64,000 nucleotides of DNA from Candidatus Adamsella avium (GTDB lineage: Bacteria; Cyanobacteriota; Vampirovibrionia; Gastranaerophilales; CAJFVJ01): NCBI GenBank assembly GCA_904420445.1, contig CAJFVJ010000001.1:788162-852161 (forward strand). The letters run 5' to 3'. Positions 1 through 8,074 of the stretch are shown here, piece by piece. The notes beneath the pieces are model-generated. The model was not told where the DNA came from, made no database searches, and was given only the letters and a program-made list of their open reading frames with translations. The position numbers were made by a program, and so were the translations under genes. Position 1 is the first letter of the stretch. Each line of letters begins with the position of its first letter.

Positions 1-378
1 CATATTTTGGTTACTCAGGATGCTGTTATTTTGAATAAAAAACTGAAAGATTTGAAACCAATAAATTTTGAAGATAATCCCAAGCTTAATAACATATTTC
101 ATATTTTTTCGGATAACAGCGATAGTGTCAAAGAGTTTGTCACTGATGATGTCGTAGACAAGCTTATAAAGCTGCATATCAAAACAAACAAGCAGGTCAG
201 CTTTGTTTTCAAAAACAAAAAAATGTATTTGTTTATAGCTGACTACAATCTTTTTGATATGCCGTTTTTTAAATCAATTAACAACGTAAAAGACTATCAG
301 GAGATGTTATCTGACTTTGTTGAAATATTGGCGATAGCTGATGTTGTCGCAAAAGTTGAAGCAATGTGTGCAAAATAA
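1..378 (+). CDS. DUF3137-like protein, C-terminal part (5' end outside window)
   Basis: The reading frame is open from the first base, so the gene begins upstream of the window; the TTG at 7 is not a convincing start. The 125 visible residues resemble the C-terminal half of DUF3137 proteins: a segment like 'NxFHIFSDNxDSVKEFVTDD', then 'VSFVFKNKKMYLFI', then a Phe-rich loop and a final amphipathic helix. DUF3137 proteins are usually membrane-anchored and of unknown function. No membrane segment is visible in the retained part. The next gene starts 19 bases downstream, so the two may be co-transcribed. The family assignment is from pattern memory and is moderate at best. Confidence 0.5.
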   Translation, partial: HILVTQDAVILNKKLKDLKPINFEDNPKLNNIFHIFSDNSDSVKEFVTDDVVDKLIKLHIKTNKQVSFVFKNKKMYLFIADYNLFDMPFFKSINNVKDYQEMLSDFVEILAIADVVAKVEAMCAK

Positions 379-397
379 TTTTTGAGGGTACTTTGTG

Positions 398-1711
398 ATG
401 AAACATCTTGCGGTAATATTTTCTTTCATTTTTGTTATGTTTTTTTGTTCTAGTTCCTACGGGGATGAAATTTTTTCGGAAAGAAGAGGAATTCATACTT
501 ATTATGGGATAAAAAATTCTTCAGGGAAGATTCTTCTTGAACCGGTATATAAATTTTTGGAAAAACAGGAAAACGGCTATCTCGCACGTTTATATCCGAA
601 ATATTCAATATATGATTTGAACGGCAAAAAGCTGCTTGAACTTCCCGATTCATCGATAGAATTTTTTTCTGAGAATATGATTATTGCAAAGAATATCAAA
701 GGATATTTTTTTGTTGATAAGAAAGGGAAACAACTTTCAAAGAATTATTATGACTATCTTTCACCGGTGTTCCCCTGGGGATTGTTTGCAACTAATACTT
801 ACGACTGGTCTGATGATTTGATATACCCGAGTTTTGAGGGGAAAATCTTTAACGGAAGAGGGGAAGAAGTTATTCCCAAAATTTCTTTTTCTACTGAACA
901 GGCTTTTTCCCAAAAGTTTGATAAAAAACTTTTTTCTTTTGAACAGGATGGAATTATCTGGTATGAATCGGACGGTATTTATTTGATAAAATCTGACGGG
1001 AAAAAGAAGAAGATATCAAAAGATGAAGCTGATGAACTTGAACAACTTACCGATAAAACGCTTGAAAAAATGTATAAATATTTGGCCTGCATGTGCGAAG
1101 ACGGCACATGGAGGATAGAAACTCTTGCATCTCACAAAGAGGTTGTTCCCTGCGGGAAATACGAAAAGATATGGTATAATGGATTTTCTAAATATTTTGC
1201 ATATAAAAAGAATAATCTCTGGGGTGTGAAAGATATGGAGGAGAAAGACATTTTACCTCCCGTCTTTAAAGAACAAATTGTAGTGTATGATGATTATATA
1301 AAGGTTAATACGGAGGCGGATTTTGTTTATTTTGACAAGAATTTGAAACCTGTTTTTTTCTCAAATGCGGAATTTTTGGGTAATTTTTCTGAGGGGCTGG
1401 TTTCTGTTGGAATAATCAGCGGTAACAAAATGTTGTATGGCTATATGAATGAACAGGGGCAGATGGTTGTTGATTTTAAATACGACTACGCAGGTGATTT
1501 TTCTGACGGGCTTGCTGTTGTCGGCAAAAGAGAAAACAGACAATGTTTATTTGGTTTTATTGATAAAAAAGGCAGTCAGGCCATAGATTTTCGTTATAAT
1601 AAGGCTTTTCCTTTTTCGCAAGGCAAAGCTTATGTATGCATAAAACACTCTGAAAATGATAAGTCCGAGAGATGTTTTTATATTGATAAAACAGGAACGG
1701 AAGTTAAGTAA
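398..1711 (+). CDS. Secreted WG-repeat protein
   Basis: A 437-residue protein with an N-terminal signal peptide (basic MKH, hydrophobic stretch to about residue 20, SSSYGDE cleavage region). The rest is made of WG/KWG-type repeats of about 50 residues. Recognisable units include 'YGIKNSSGKILLEPVYKFL', 'LWGVKDMEEKDILPPVF', 'YGYMNEQGQMVVDFKYDYA' and 'FGFIDKKGSQAIDFRYNKA', each followed by a 'FSEG/FSDG/FSQGxAxV' strand. Such repeats occur in exported proteins of many bacteria and are thought to form beta structures, with unknown ligands. GTG at 395 directly precedes ATG at 398; I choose the ATG because GAGGG at 384-388 lies nine bases upstream. No partner gene explains its role. Confidence 0.8.
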   Translation: MKHLAVIFSFIFVMFFCSSSYGDEIFSERRGIHTYYGIKNSSGKILLEPVYKFLEKQENGYLARLYPKYSIYDLNGKKLLELPDSSIEFFSENMIIAKNIKGYFFVDKKGKQLSKNYYDYLSPVFPWGLFATNTYDWSDDLIYPSFEGKIFNGRGEEVIPKISFSTEQAFSQKFDKKLFSFEQDGIIWYESDGIYLIKSDGKKKKISKDEADELEQLTDKTLEKMYKYLACMCEDGTWRIETLASHKEVVPCGKYEKIWYNGFSKYFAYKKNNLWGVKDMEEKDILPPVFKEQIVVYDDYIKVNTEADFVYFDKNLKPVFFSNAEFLGNFSEGLVSVGIISGNKMLYGYMNEQGQMVVDFKYDYAGDFSDGLAVVGKRENRQCLFGFIDKKGSQAIDFRYNKAFPFSQGKAYVCIKHSENDKSERCFYIDKTGTEVK

Positions 1712-1796
1712 AAATTTGTGAAATTTATCGTATTTTCCCTTTTTTGTCAATTCTTCAGGCAAAAAACGGCAGGTTTCTTTCAAAATAAAATTTTTT

Positions 1797-1827
1797 ATTG
1801 ACCAATAGTCATTGACTTATGGTCAAT
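1797..1827. promoter_or_regulatory. TetR operator palindrome
   Basis: A 31-base inverted repeat centred on 1812 in which 13 of 15 base pairs match (outer half-sites ATTGACCA and TGGTCAAT). It sits immediately upstream of the TetR gene and overlaps the promoter at 1812-1840, so it is the likely autoregulatory operator. Confidence 0.75.
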
Positions 1828-1840
1828 AAAATGATATTAT
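1812..1840 (+). promoter_or_regulatory. Sigma-70 type promoter of the TetR-reductase operon
   Basis: TTGACT at 1812-1817, a 17-base spacer and TATTAT at 1835-1840, about 20 bases before the TetR start. The -35 box lies at the centre of the palindrome at 1797-1827, so a bound TetR dimer would block polymerase. Confidence 0.7.
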
Positions 1841-1861
1841 TGTTCCTGAAAGGAACAACCT

Positions 1862-2464
1862 ATGAACAAACGTCAGCTCTCTGCTCTTGAAACAAAAAGA
1901 AAGCTTATATCAACCGCTCTTGAACTTATCAAAGAAAACGGCTTTGATTCGATAAACGTCGAGGACATTACAAGAAAGGCAGGAGTGGCAAAGGGAACTT
2001 TTTATACTTATTTCAAAAGAAAAGAGGATATTGTCCTTGAAATCAGCAGAACTCCTTTCTCTGAGATAGCTGATGAAATCGAAAATATGAAAGATATGGA
2101 AATAATCCAAAAGCTGGCGCATTATTTTCATCGTTTTATGGAATGTGTGGAAACATGCGGCATCCATATCTGCCGTCAGTGGACAAGGGATGTTCTTGAT
2201 CCGAATAATACCCCTGATAATAAAGACGGTCAAAAATGGGTTTATGATGTTGAGATGCTGAAAGGGATTCTCAACAATGCGGTATCAAACGGTGAGTTGA
2301 AAGAAGAAACACCTGTTGAACTTTTGACATATATAATTATCAGCGAGCTGTACGGGATGATGGTGAGCTGGTGTATGTCTGACGGGAAATTTGAGCCGCT
2401 TGAGTGGACGGATAAATTTTGCGCCTTTCAGCTCAAGGCAATACTTAGCCCTTATATCAACTAA
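1862..2464 (+). CDS. TetR/AcrR family transcriptional regulator
   Basis: A 200-residue regulator. Residues 10-57 form a TetR helix-turn-helix domain: 'TRKLISTALELI', then 'INVEDITRKAGVAKGTFYTYF' in shortened form, followed by 'KRKEDIVLEI'. The C-terminal helices should form the ligand pocket and dimer face; the ligand cannot be inferred. ATG at 1862 follows an AAAGGAA ribosome site. The gene lies 31 bases upstream of an aldo/keto reductase and then a flavodoxin-type reductase, and the palindrome at 1797-1827 covers the promoter. This suggests self-regulation and control of a small redox operon, probably in response to an electrophile, quinone or drug (inference). Confidence 0.9.
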   Translation: MNKRQLSALETKRKLISTALELIKENGFDSINVEDITRKAGVAKGTFYTYFKRKEDIVLEISRTPFSEIADEIENMKDMEIIQKLAHYFHRFMECVETCGIHICRQWTRDVLDPNNTPDNKDGQKWVYDVEMLKGILNNAVSNGELKEETPVELLTYIIISELYGMMVSWCMSDGKFEPLEWTDKFCAFQLKAILSPYIN

Positions 2465-2495
2465 AAGACAATTTGAATAATAAGAGGTGAAAAAT

Positions 2496-3512
2496 ATGAA
2501 ATACAGAAAACTCAGAAACATTGAAGTTTCATCAGTCGGCATCGGCTGCATGGGGTTCAGCCATGGTTACGGCGCAATCCCTCCTGAAGATGAATCAATC
2601 AGATTGATGCGAAAAGCATATGACCTCGGCTGCACATTGTTTGATACCGCAGAGGCTTATGGTCCTTTCACGAATGAAGAACTTGTCGGGAAGGCTGTCA
2701 AGCCTTTCAGGGATAAAATTATCTTGACGACAAAGTTTGTTCCGGTATTTCAGGCAGGGCAGGAAATTCCTGAGGGGAAACTCAGCAAAAAAGGAATTAC
2801 AAACGCTTTGAATGATTCTCTTAAACGCCTTCAAACAGACTATATTGACATCTACTATGAACACAGAGTTCCTCTTGATAGCAACGTAGAAGAAGTTGCA
2901 GGCTGGATGGGCGAGTTTATTAAAGAGGGTAAAATTCGGGCATGGGGACAGTCGCAGTCTACCGCAGAGCAAATCAAAAAAGCTCATGCAGTTACTCCTT
3001 TGAGCGCTATTCAAAGCGAGTACTCAATGATGGAAAGAATGTTCGAAAAAGATGTTATCCCTCTCTGTCTTGAGTTGAACATCGGGTTTGTCGCTTTCTC
3101 TCCGATGGCAAGCGGGTTCCTTAGCGGGAAATACAACAAAAATACTCAATATAAAGGGGATGATGTAAGACGTGTTATCACCAGATTTGCTCCTGAAAAT
3201 GTTGAGAAAAATCAGCCGTTGCTTGATTTGCTGCATGAGGTCGCTGAGAAAAAAGGCATCACTCCCGCTCAAATCTCTCTTGCCTGGATGCTCAAAAAAT
3301 ATCCGCATGTTGTCCCGATACCCGGCATGAGGAAAGATGAAAGAGTTGTTGAAAATCTTGGCGCTGCCGATGTTGAACTGACTGATGAAGAGTTTGAAAA
3401 TATAGAAAAAGAACTTGATAAAATCACAATCTACGGGAACAGAACGGATGAAGATATCCACAAATTGGGTACGGTAAAGGCAATTGACTATAATGGCAAA
3501 ATAATTTCTTGA
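2496..3512 (+). CDS. Aldo/keto reductase
   Basis: A 338-residue NAD(P)H-dependent carbonyl reductase of the aldo/keto reductase superfamily. Visible features are the N-terminal 'GIGCMGFSHGYG', the catalytic Asp and Tyr in 'LFDTAEAYGP', the Lys in 'ILTTKF', the His in 'DIYYEHRV', 'AIQSEYSMMER' and a C-terminal cofactor site 'PIPGMRKDERVVENL'. The sequence resembles the AKR13-like oxidoreductases. ATG at 2496 is preferred over an in-frame GTG at 2487 because the GTG lies inside the ribosome site AGAGGTG (2483-2489). It lies between a TetR gene and a flavodoxin gene and is probably transcribed with both. The substrate is unknown. Confidence 0.9.
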   Translation: MKYRKLRNIEVSSVGIGCMGFSHGYGAIPPEDESIRLMRKAYDLGCTLFDTAEAYGPFTNEELVGKAVKPFRDKIILTTKFVPVFQAGQEIPEGKLSKKGITNALNDSLKRLQTDYIDIYYEHRVPLDSNVEEVAGWMGEFIKEGKIRAWGQSQSTAEQIKKAHAVTPLSAIQSEYSMMERMFEKDVIPLCLELNIGFVAFSPMASGFLSGKYNKNTQYKGDDVRRVITRFAPENVEKNQPLLDLLHEVAEKKGITPAQISLAWMLKKYPHVVPIPGMRKDERVVENLGAADVELTDEEFENIEKELDKITIYGNRTDEDIHKLGTVKAIDYNGKIIS

Positions 3513-3555
3513 CTGAGAGCTGCTCTAAGGGGGTAAAATTGAAAAGAGGTGAAAG

Positions 3556-4206
3556 ATGGACAGACGGAAATTTATCAAAAACACACTGATTGCAGCAGCA
3601 GGCGCTGTCGTTGTCGGCAGTGCAGTTGCAATTGAGAAGAAAACAAATTTGTTTGGAGGAAATAAAAAAATGAAGATACTTGTTATCACTGGAAGCCCGA
3701 GGAAAAACGGGAATTCAAACACGTTGGCGGATAATTTTATAAAAGGCGCACAGGAAGCAGGGCACAGCGTTGTTCGATTTGACTCCGCATTCAAGGATGT
3801 TCACCCATGCATTGCCTGCAATAAATGCGGTATGAACGGTCAATGCGTCTTCAAAGATGATTTTGAATTTGTCAAAGCAAATATTGTGGATGCGGATGCG
3901 GTTGTTTTTGCAACTCCGATGTATTATTTCGGAATATCTGCTCAAATCAAAGCTGTAATAGACAGGTTTTATGCAATTAATTCACAAATAAGCAAACCTA
4001 AAAAAGCCGTTTTATTGATGACTTATGCTGATACATCGGCAAAAGAAGCTCAGCCGATTATCAGTCATTATGAAGCCTTGTTGAATTATCTCGGGTGGTC
4101 TGACTCTGGGAAGGTAATAGCTTCAGGAGTGTGGAGCGAGGGTGATATAAAACACACGCAATATCCACAGAAGGCTTATGACCTCGGAAAAAATATATCT
4201 CGATAA
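3556..4206 (+). CDS. Flavodoxin/NADPH-dependent FMN reductase family protein with Tat-like leader
   Basis: A 216-residue protein. Residues 1-26 look like a twin-arginine signal: MDRRKFIKN, then an Ala/Val-rich hydrophobic stretch. From residue 39 it is a flavodoxin-fold reductase starting 'MKILVITGSPRKNGNSNTL', the FMN-phosphate loop, with 'ATPMYYFGISAQIKAVIDRF' later. A cysteine group 'CIACNKCGMNGQC' is typical of iron-sulfur-flavoprotein-like members. ATG at 3556 has a good ribosome site (AGAGGTG). The second ATG at 3670 matches the usual start of cytosolic relatives. The protein is therefore predicted to be exported folded, with FMN bound. It is the last gene of the TetR-led operon and is followed by a strong terminator. 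Confidence 0.85.
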   Translation: MDRRKFIKNTLIAAAGAVVVGSAVAIEKKTNLFGGNKKMKILVITGSPRKNGNSNTLADNFIKGAQEAGHSVVRFDSAFKDVHPCIACNKCGMNGQCVFKDDFEFVKANIVDADAVVFATPMYYFGISAQIKAVIDRFYAINSQISKPKKAVLLMTYADTSAKEAQPIISHYEALLNYLGWSDSGKVIASGVWSEGDIKHTQYPQKAYDLGKNISR

Positions 4207-4237
4207 AAAAATAAGGTGCCTCGGCACCTTATTTTTT
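4206..4237. terminator. Bidirectional intrinsic terminator
   Basis: Two 15-base arms that are perfect complements (AAAAAATAAGGTGCC and GGCACCTTATTTTTT) separated by TC, which forces a small loop using the closing bases. The A and T runs on both sides make it work for the rightward flavodoxin operon and the leftward operon that ends at 4252. Confidence 0.9.
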
Positions 4238-4251
4238 GTTGTGTTGTTTTT

Positions 4252-5094
4252 CTATTTTTCGTTCAAAACTTCTTTCATCGTTTTTAGAGCTGCTATAGTA
4301 TTTGGAAATCCGACATAAGGCAGACACTGGATTATTGCTGCTGTTATTGTTTCTTTTGAGTTGCCTGCTTTGAGGTTACCTTTGATGTGGCTTTTTAGCG
4401 TTGCGCTGTTGCCTGTTGTGACAAGTGCTGCGATAAAAAGTAATTCTCTTGTTTTAATATCAAGCCCATCTCTTGTATAAAAGTCACCGAAGCAGACTTC
4501 AGTCAGAAAATCAGAAACATCTTTTCCCATATTTTCAGGGAGTCCAGACAGTGATTGTGCGATTTCATCTCCGTAAAGAGGATTTTGTATTGCAAATCCT
4601 TTTTCATAACGTTCATTTTCTTTTACTGCAGCGGTTGATTTGAGAGGAGTTTTGATGCCTCTTTCCTTGAAAACTTCGTTCATTACACCGATAGCATTCA
4701 ATGTTTTCGGAAAACCTATGAACGGTGCAAGCTGATAAATTGTTTCCCTCACTTCAATCGGAGTAGCTCCGACATTCAAAGCTGCGTTGATGTGCGCTTT
4801 GAGCTGAGGAAGTGTTTGCTGTACGCTGAGAGAGGTCACTGTAAGCAGCTCTCTTGTTTTGATGTCAAGGTCGCCGACAGTAAAAACTTCTCCAAAAATA
4901 TATTTCTGCAAAATTGCCATCATTTCAGGGTCATCGCCCGTTGTTTGGAGCGCTTCCCCTTTGAAGAGCGTTCTGTAGTTATCTTTGCAAATATCTGTTC
5001 TTGTCATATTTTCTCCTTGTTTATCAGCTGCCTGTGCCATACTTCCGTTTTGGATAATCAAAAATGCCAATAGCAGCAGAATCAATTTTTTCAT
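4252..5094 (-). CDS. Secreted carboxymuconolactone decarboxylase family protein
   Basis: A 280-residue protein with a signal peptide (MKKLILLLLAFLII, cleavage near SMAQA). Two tandem carboxymuconolactone decarboxylase-like domains follow, about residues 60-140 and 185-275, each with 'DIKTRELL', 'LKAHINAALNVG' or 'LKSHIKGNLKAG', and 'PFIGFPKTLNA' or 'PYVGFPNTIAA'. The CxxC pair of AhpD-type peroxidases is not present, so disulfide peroxidase activity is unlikely; the reaction is unknown. It is the last gene of a leftward group with an alpha/beta hydrolase 19 bases upstream, also exported. Similar sets of reductase, hydrolase and CMD genes are common in bacterial redox islands. Confidence 0.88.
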   Translation of the reverse strand: MKKLILLLLAFLIIQNGSMAQAADKQGENMTRTDICKDNYRTLFKGEALQTTGDDPEMMAILQKYIFGEVFTVGDLDIKTRELLTVTSLSVQQTLPQLKAHINAALNVGATPIEVRETIYQLAPFIGFPKTLNAIGVMNEVFKERGIKTPLKSTAAVKENERYEKGFAIQNPLYGDEIAQSLSGLPENMGKDVSDFLTEVCFGDFYTRDGLDIKTRELLFIAALVTTGNSATLKSHIKGNLKAGNSKETITAAIIQCLPYVGFPNTIAALKTMKEVLNEK

Positions 5095-5113
5095 TACGTT
5101 TTCTCCTGTTTGC

Positions 5114-6142
5114 CTATTTCAGATAAATTGTGAAGAATTTTTCTATCTTATCAAACGGAATTTTTTCGAGATTGTCATATAAGTCAACATGGTTTGCCCC
5201 GGGGACAATATACAATTCTTTGTTTTCGCCTTTGAGCTTTTTGAAAGCATCTTCGCTGAAGTAGCGGCTGTGAGCTTTTTCTCCGTGTATCATCAACACA
5301 GCGTTTCTTATTTCACTGCTGTAGGCGAGTATTGGCATATTGATTAAGGACAGAGATGATGTTGTGTTCCAGCCGCCGTTTGAGCCGATTGAACGTTCAT
5401 GGAAGCCTCTTTTGGTTTTATAGAAGCCTACATAATCTTTTACAAACTGCGGTTCATTGCCTGTCAATTTATCAGGCAGCCCCTGTGCTTTTGCATAAGT
5501 TCCGTTTTTGAAGTCTTCGGTTCTTTGTTTGTTGAGTTGTTTTTTGAGTTCATAACGAGCGTTTTCATCAACAGAATCATTATAGCCTTTTGCCGTAACA
5601 CGTGTCATATCATACATTGTAACGGTGACTGTACCTTTGATTCTTGTATCTATTGCAGCAGCGTTTAATCCAAAACCGCCAAATCCGCAGATACCTATAA
5701 TCCCTATTCTCTCAGGGTTAACATCTTTCAGAGTGCTTAAATAGTCAACTGCTGCACTGAAATCTTCCGTGTTTATATCAGGAGAAGCCACATCTCTCGG
5801 TTCTCCACCGCTTTCACCTGTGTAAGATGGGTCAAACGCTAAGGTTATAAAGCCTCGTTCTGCCATGGCTTGAGCATAACGCCCTGAAACCTGTTCTTTG
5901 ACGGCTCCAAACGGACCAGATACAGCAATAGCCGGAAGTTTGTCTCCTTTTTTATCCTTCGGCGTGTACAAATCTCCCGTTAATTCTATACCGTATCTAT
6001 TTTTGAAGTGAACTTTTTCTACATTAACTTTATCACTTTTCGGGAAAGTTTTATCCCAGTCGTTATTTTTTGCTGTTGCCATAGTTGTTCCTCCGATGAT
6101 TAATAAGAATAGTCCTGCAAAAATTATCAGTTTTTTTAGCAT
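5114..6142 (-). CDS. Exported alpha/beta hydrolase (dienelactone hydrolase-like)
   Basis: A 342-residue protein with an N-terminal signal or anchor (MLKKLIIFAGLFLLIIGG). The hydrolase core shows 'LPAIAVSGPFGAVKEQ' (oxyanion region), 'GFITLAFDPSYTGESGGEPR' and the nucleophile elbow 'GIIGICGFGGFG'. The central residue of the elbow is Cys rather than Ser, as in dienelactone hydrolase. The acid/base end is 'PGANHVDLYD'. It resembles YcjY/DltE-like exported hydrolases. It lies 15 bases after a flavodoxin gene and 19 bases before the CMD gene, so they probably form one transcript. Substrate unknown; esterase or lactonase chemistry is likely. Confidence 0.85.
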   Translation of the reverse strand: MLKKLIIFAGLFLLIIGGTTMATAKNNDWDKTFPKSDKVNVEKVHFKNRYGIELTGDLYTPKDKKGDKLPAIAVSGPFGAVKEQVSGRYAQAMAERGFITLAFDPSYTGESGGEPRDVASPDINTEDFSAAVDYLSTLKDVNPERIGIIGICGFGGFGLNAAAIDTRIKGTVTVTMYDMTRVTAKGYNDSVDENARYELKKQLNKQRTEDFKNGTYAKAQGLPDKLTGNEPQFVKDYVGFYKTKRGFHERSIGSNGGWNTTSSLSLINMPILAYSSEIRNAVLMIHGEKAHSRYFSEDAFKKLKGENKELYIVPGANHVDLYDNLEKIPFDKIEKFFTIYLK

Positions 6143-6157
6143 AAAAAATTCTCCGCC

Positions 6158-6700
6158 TTATACGTTTTGTCCTGCATTGTAGGATTCTTTCAATATTTCC
6201 GGATGAGATTTGATGTCATCAGGCTGCTCTAGTCCGAAGCCTTTGATTACGCCTTTCAGGTTTGTTTTATCCATACATTCTATCCACCCGCTCAACCCTT
6301 TGATTGTACCGTCAGCTGAATAATCTCCGCTGTCTGCCGCTGTTGCAATCAGGTAGATATCTCTGAATGAATAGTCATCTGCAAACAGTGAATTTGCCCT
6401 GTCAATCATTGTCTTCATCTGTCCGCACATTTCATAATAATAAACAGGCGTTGCCCATACAATAACATCAGATGTTTTCATCTTTTCGACGATTTCAGGG
6501 GCATCGTCATGTATTACACATTTTTTTGTTTTCTGGCAGGCAAGGCAGCCTTTGCAGAAGTTTATGTTTTTATCTGCAAGGTAAATTATTTCGCAGTTGT
6601 TTCCTGCGTCAGAAGCACCTTTTGCAAATTCCTGAGCTATTTGAGATGAGTTGCCGTTTTTTCTCGGACTTGTTGCAATGATTAGAACTTTTTTTGCCAT
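6158..6700 (-). CDS. Flavodoxin family protein (NADPH-dependent FMN reductase-like)
   Basis: A 180-residue cytosolic flavodoxin-fold protein. It opens with 'KKVLIIATSPRKNGNSSQIA', the FMN-binding loop, and contains 'CKGCLACQKTKKC', a cysteine cluster typical of iron-sulfur flavoproteins, and 'WATPVYYYEMCGQMKTMIDR', the second flavin loop. It has no leader, in contrast to its relative at 3556, so the two may act in different compartments. It is the second gene of a leftward operon: an acetyltransferase stop lies 3 bases before its start, and a hydrolase follows after 15 bases. Likely role: flavin-dependent reduction of quinones, nitro- or azo-compounds (inference). Confidence 0.88.
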   Translation of the reverse strand: MAKKVLIIATSPRKNGNSSQIAQEFAKGASDAGNNCEIIYLADKNINFCKGCLACQKTKKCVIHDDAPEIVEKMKTSDVIVWATPVYYYEMCGQMKTMIDRANSLFADDYSFRDIYLIATAADSGDYSADGTIKGLSGWIECMDKTNLKGVIKGFGLEQPDDIKSHPEILKESYNAGQNV

Positions 6701-6703
6701 TTT

Positions 6704-7279
6704 TTACTCCTCTGTTATATGTTTGATTACTTTTGCGGGGTTTCCTACAACGACTGTGTTTTTTGGGACATCTTTGACCACAACGCTTCCAGCGCCGATT
6801 ATAGCATTATCTCCGACGCTGACTCCGGGGAGTATTGTTACGCTTGCTCCTATCCACACATTTTTGCCTATTTTTACAGGTTTTGGATGCAATGCCTGTC
6901 TTTTTGATGGTGATATGTCGTGATTCAGAGTTGTTATTATGACATTGTGACCTATCAAACAGCCGTCGTCGATGAATATCCCGCCTTGATCCTGAAACTT
7001 GCACCCGGAGTTGATGAATACGTTCTTACCGACTGTGATGTTTTTTCCGCAGTCAGTATAAAAAGGAGGGAAAAGTCTGAAAGATTTGTCTACGTTTTTG
7101 CAGGTAAGTTTTGAGAAAATTTCGACAATTTCCTGCGGTGAGTGATATTTGTTGTTTAGCTCTGTTGTAATCTTCAAGGCTTGCTGGCTCAGCTCGTCAA
7201 AAAAAGACAGCATAGGAGAGCCTGCTTCAACTGTCTTGCCCGAGTTCATATATTCAAAAAAATCTTCGAGTGTGCTCAT
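6704..7279 (-). CDS. Sugar O-acetyltransferase (maltose/galactoside acetyltransferase-like)
   Basis: A 191-residue left-handed beta-helix acetyltransferase. The C-terminal half carries hexapeptide repeats: 'NITVGKNVFINSGCKF', 'IFIDDGCLIGHNVIITTLNHD' (with the catalytic His), 'VKIGKNVWIGASVTILPGVS', '[20 protein letters not shown]'. It matches the LacA/Maa/NodL group, which transfers acetyl from acetyl-CoA to a sugar hydroxyl. The N-terminal region is more divergent than in standard Maa. It is the first gene of the leftward operon. The intergenic stretch to the divergent TetR gene at 7451 should hold its promoter, but I see no clear consensus there. Confidence 0.88.
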   Translation of the reverse strand: MSTLEDFFEYMNSGKTVEAGSPMLSFFDELSQQALKITTELNNKYHSPQEIVEIFSKLTCKNVDKSFRLFPPFYTDCGKNITVGKNVFINSGCKFQDQGGIFIDDGCLIGHNVIITTLNHDISPSKRQALHPKPVKIGKNVWIGASVTILPGVSVGDNAIIGAGSVVVKDVPKNTVVVGNPAKVIKHITEE

Positions 7280-7393
7280 AGTGATATTTTTACCAATTTT
7301 TCCAAGTATATTTATTATTCTTTATATTACATGAAATAGCAAATACTTATATTGTATTATATTTAATGCTTTTTAGGTATATATTATTGAATC

Positions 7394-7422
7394 TTGACAT
7401 AATCAAACGTTTGTTTTATAAA
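7394..7422 (+). promoter_or_regulatory. Promoter and probable operator of the exporter operon
   Basis: TTGACA at 7394-7399, a 17-base spacer and TATAAA at 7417-7422. The spacer contains the perfect 10-base palindrome CAAACGTTTG at 7404-7413, a likely binding site for the TetR protein encoded just downstream. Confidence 0.7.
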
Positions 7423-7450
7423 TTAATTATAGAAAAACCTGGGTTGTGTT

Positions 7451-8074
7451 ATGGAAAAGAATCGGGACGATAATTCGAAAAACAGAATTTTGGCTGCGGC
7501 TACAACTCTTTTTGCAAAGAAAGGGTTTGACGGGACAAGCATTCGTGAAATATGCAAGGCAGCCGATGTCAATATCTGCATGATTTCTTACTACTGGGGC
7601 GGGAAACAGGAGCTTTATCAGGGGATTATTGATAACCTGATAGAAAATCAGATTGAATATTCAAAATCTTTTCTTGATTTAAATAAAAACCCTTATGATA
7701 TGACAAAAGAAGAATGCAGAGAACTTTTGTCAGAAGTTATGGACAAGTTTGTTGACTTTTTCTATACAAACATATCTTCTGATTTAATTGTTTTACTATT
7801 AAAAGAACAGCAAAAACCTGATTTTATTATAAATTCTCCTGTTTTTGATTGCATAAGAAGTATGGTTGCAAGGATTCTTGAAGTAGATAAAAATGACAGA
7901 CTTGCTGTTTTTAAAATGCTTTTTATGCTATCACAAGTAAATTCACCGAGAATTCTGCCCGCATTTTCTTTGAGATTGTTAGGACAGGATGATTTTTGCG
8001 AAGAAGATATAAGAATTATTAAAGATAACTTAAAATCTTACATAAGCTCATTATCAAACGAAAAAGGGGAATAA
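7451..8074 (+). CDS. TetR/AcrR family regulator of an ABC exporter operon (CecR-like context)
   Basis: A 207-residue regulator. The N-terminal domain reads 'NRILAAATTLFAKKGFDG', 'SIREICKAADVNICMISYYW', 'GGKQELYQGII', the TetR helix-turn-helix with the Tyr-Tyr-Trp end. The C-terminal region fits the CecR/YbiH type (DUF1956) and probably binds a drug-like ligand. The stop codon directly abuts the TolC start, and the five following genes encode a full exporter, as in the E. coli CecR-YbhGFSR arrangement. The palindrome within its promoter (7404-7413) suggests autoregulation with exporter induction on ligand binding (inference). Confidence 0.9.
   Translation: MEKNRDDNSKNRILAAATTLFAKKGFDGTSIREICKAADVNICMISYYWGGKQELYQGIIDNLIENQIEYSKSFLDLNKNPYDMTKEECRELLSEVMDKFVDFFYTNISSDLIVLLLKEQQKPDFIINSPVFDCIRSMVARILEVDKNDRLAVFKMLFMLSQVNSPRILPAFSLRLLGQDDFCEEDIRIIKDNLKSYISSLSNEKGE

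Noticed and set aside
7280..7393. Promoter of the leftward acetyltransferase operon
   Set aside because: Several TATA-like stretches exist in this AT-rich spacer, but none has a -35 box at proper distance.
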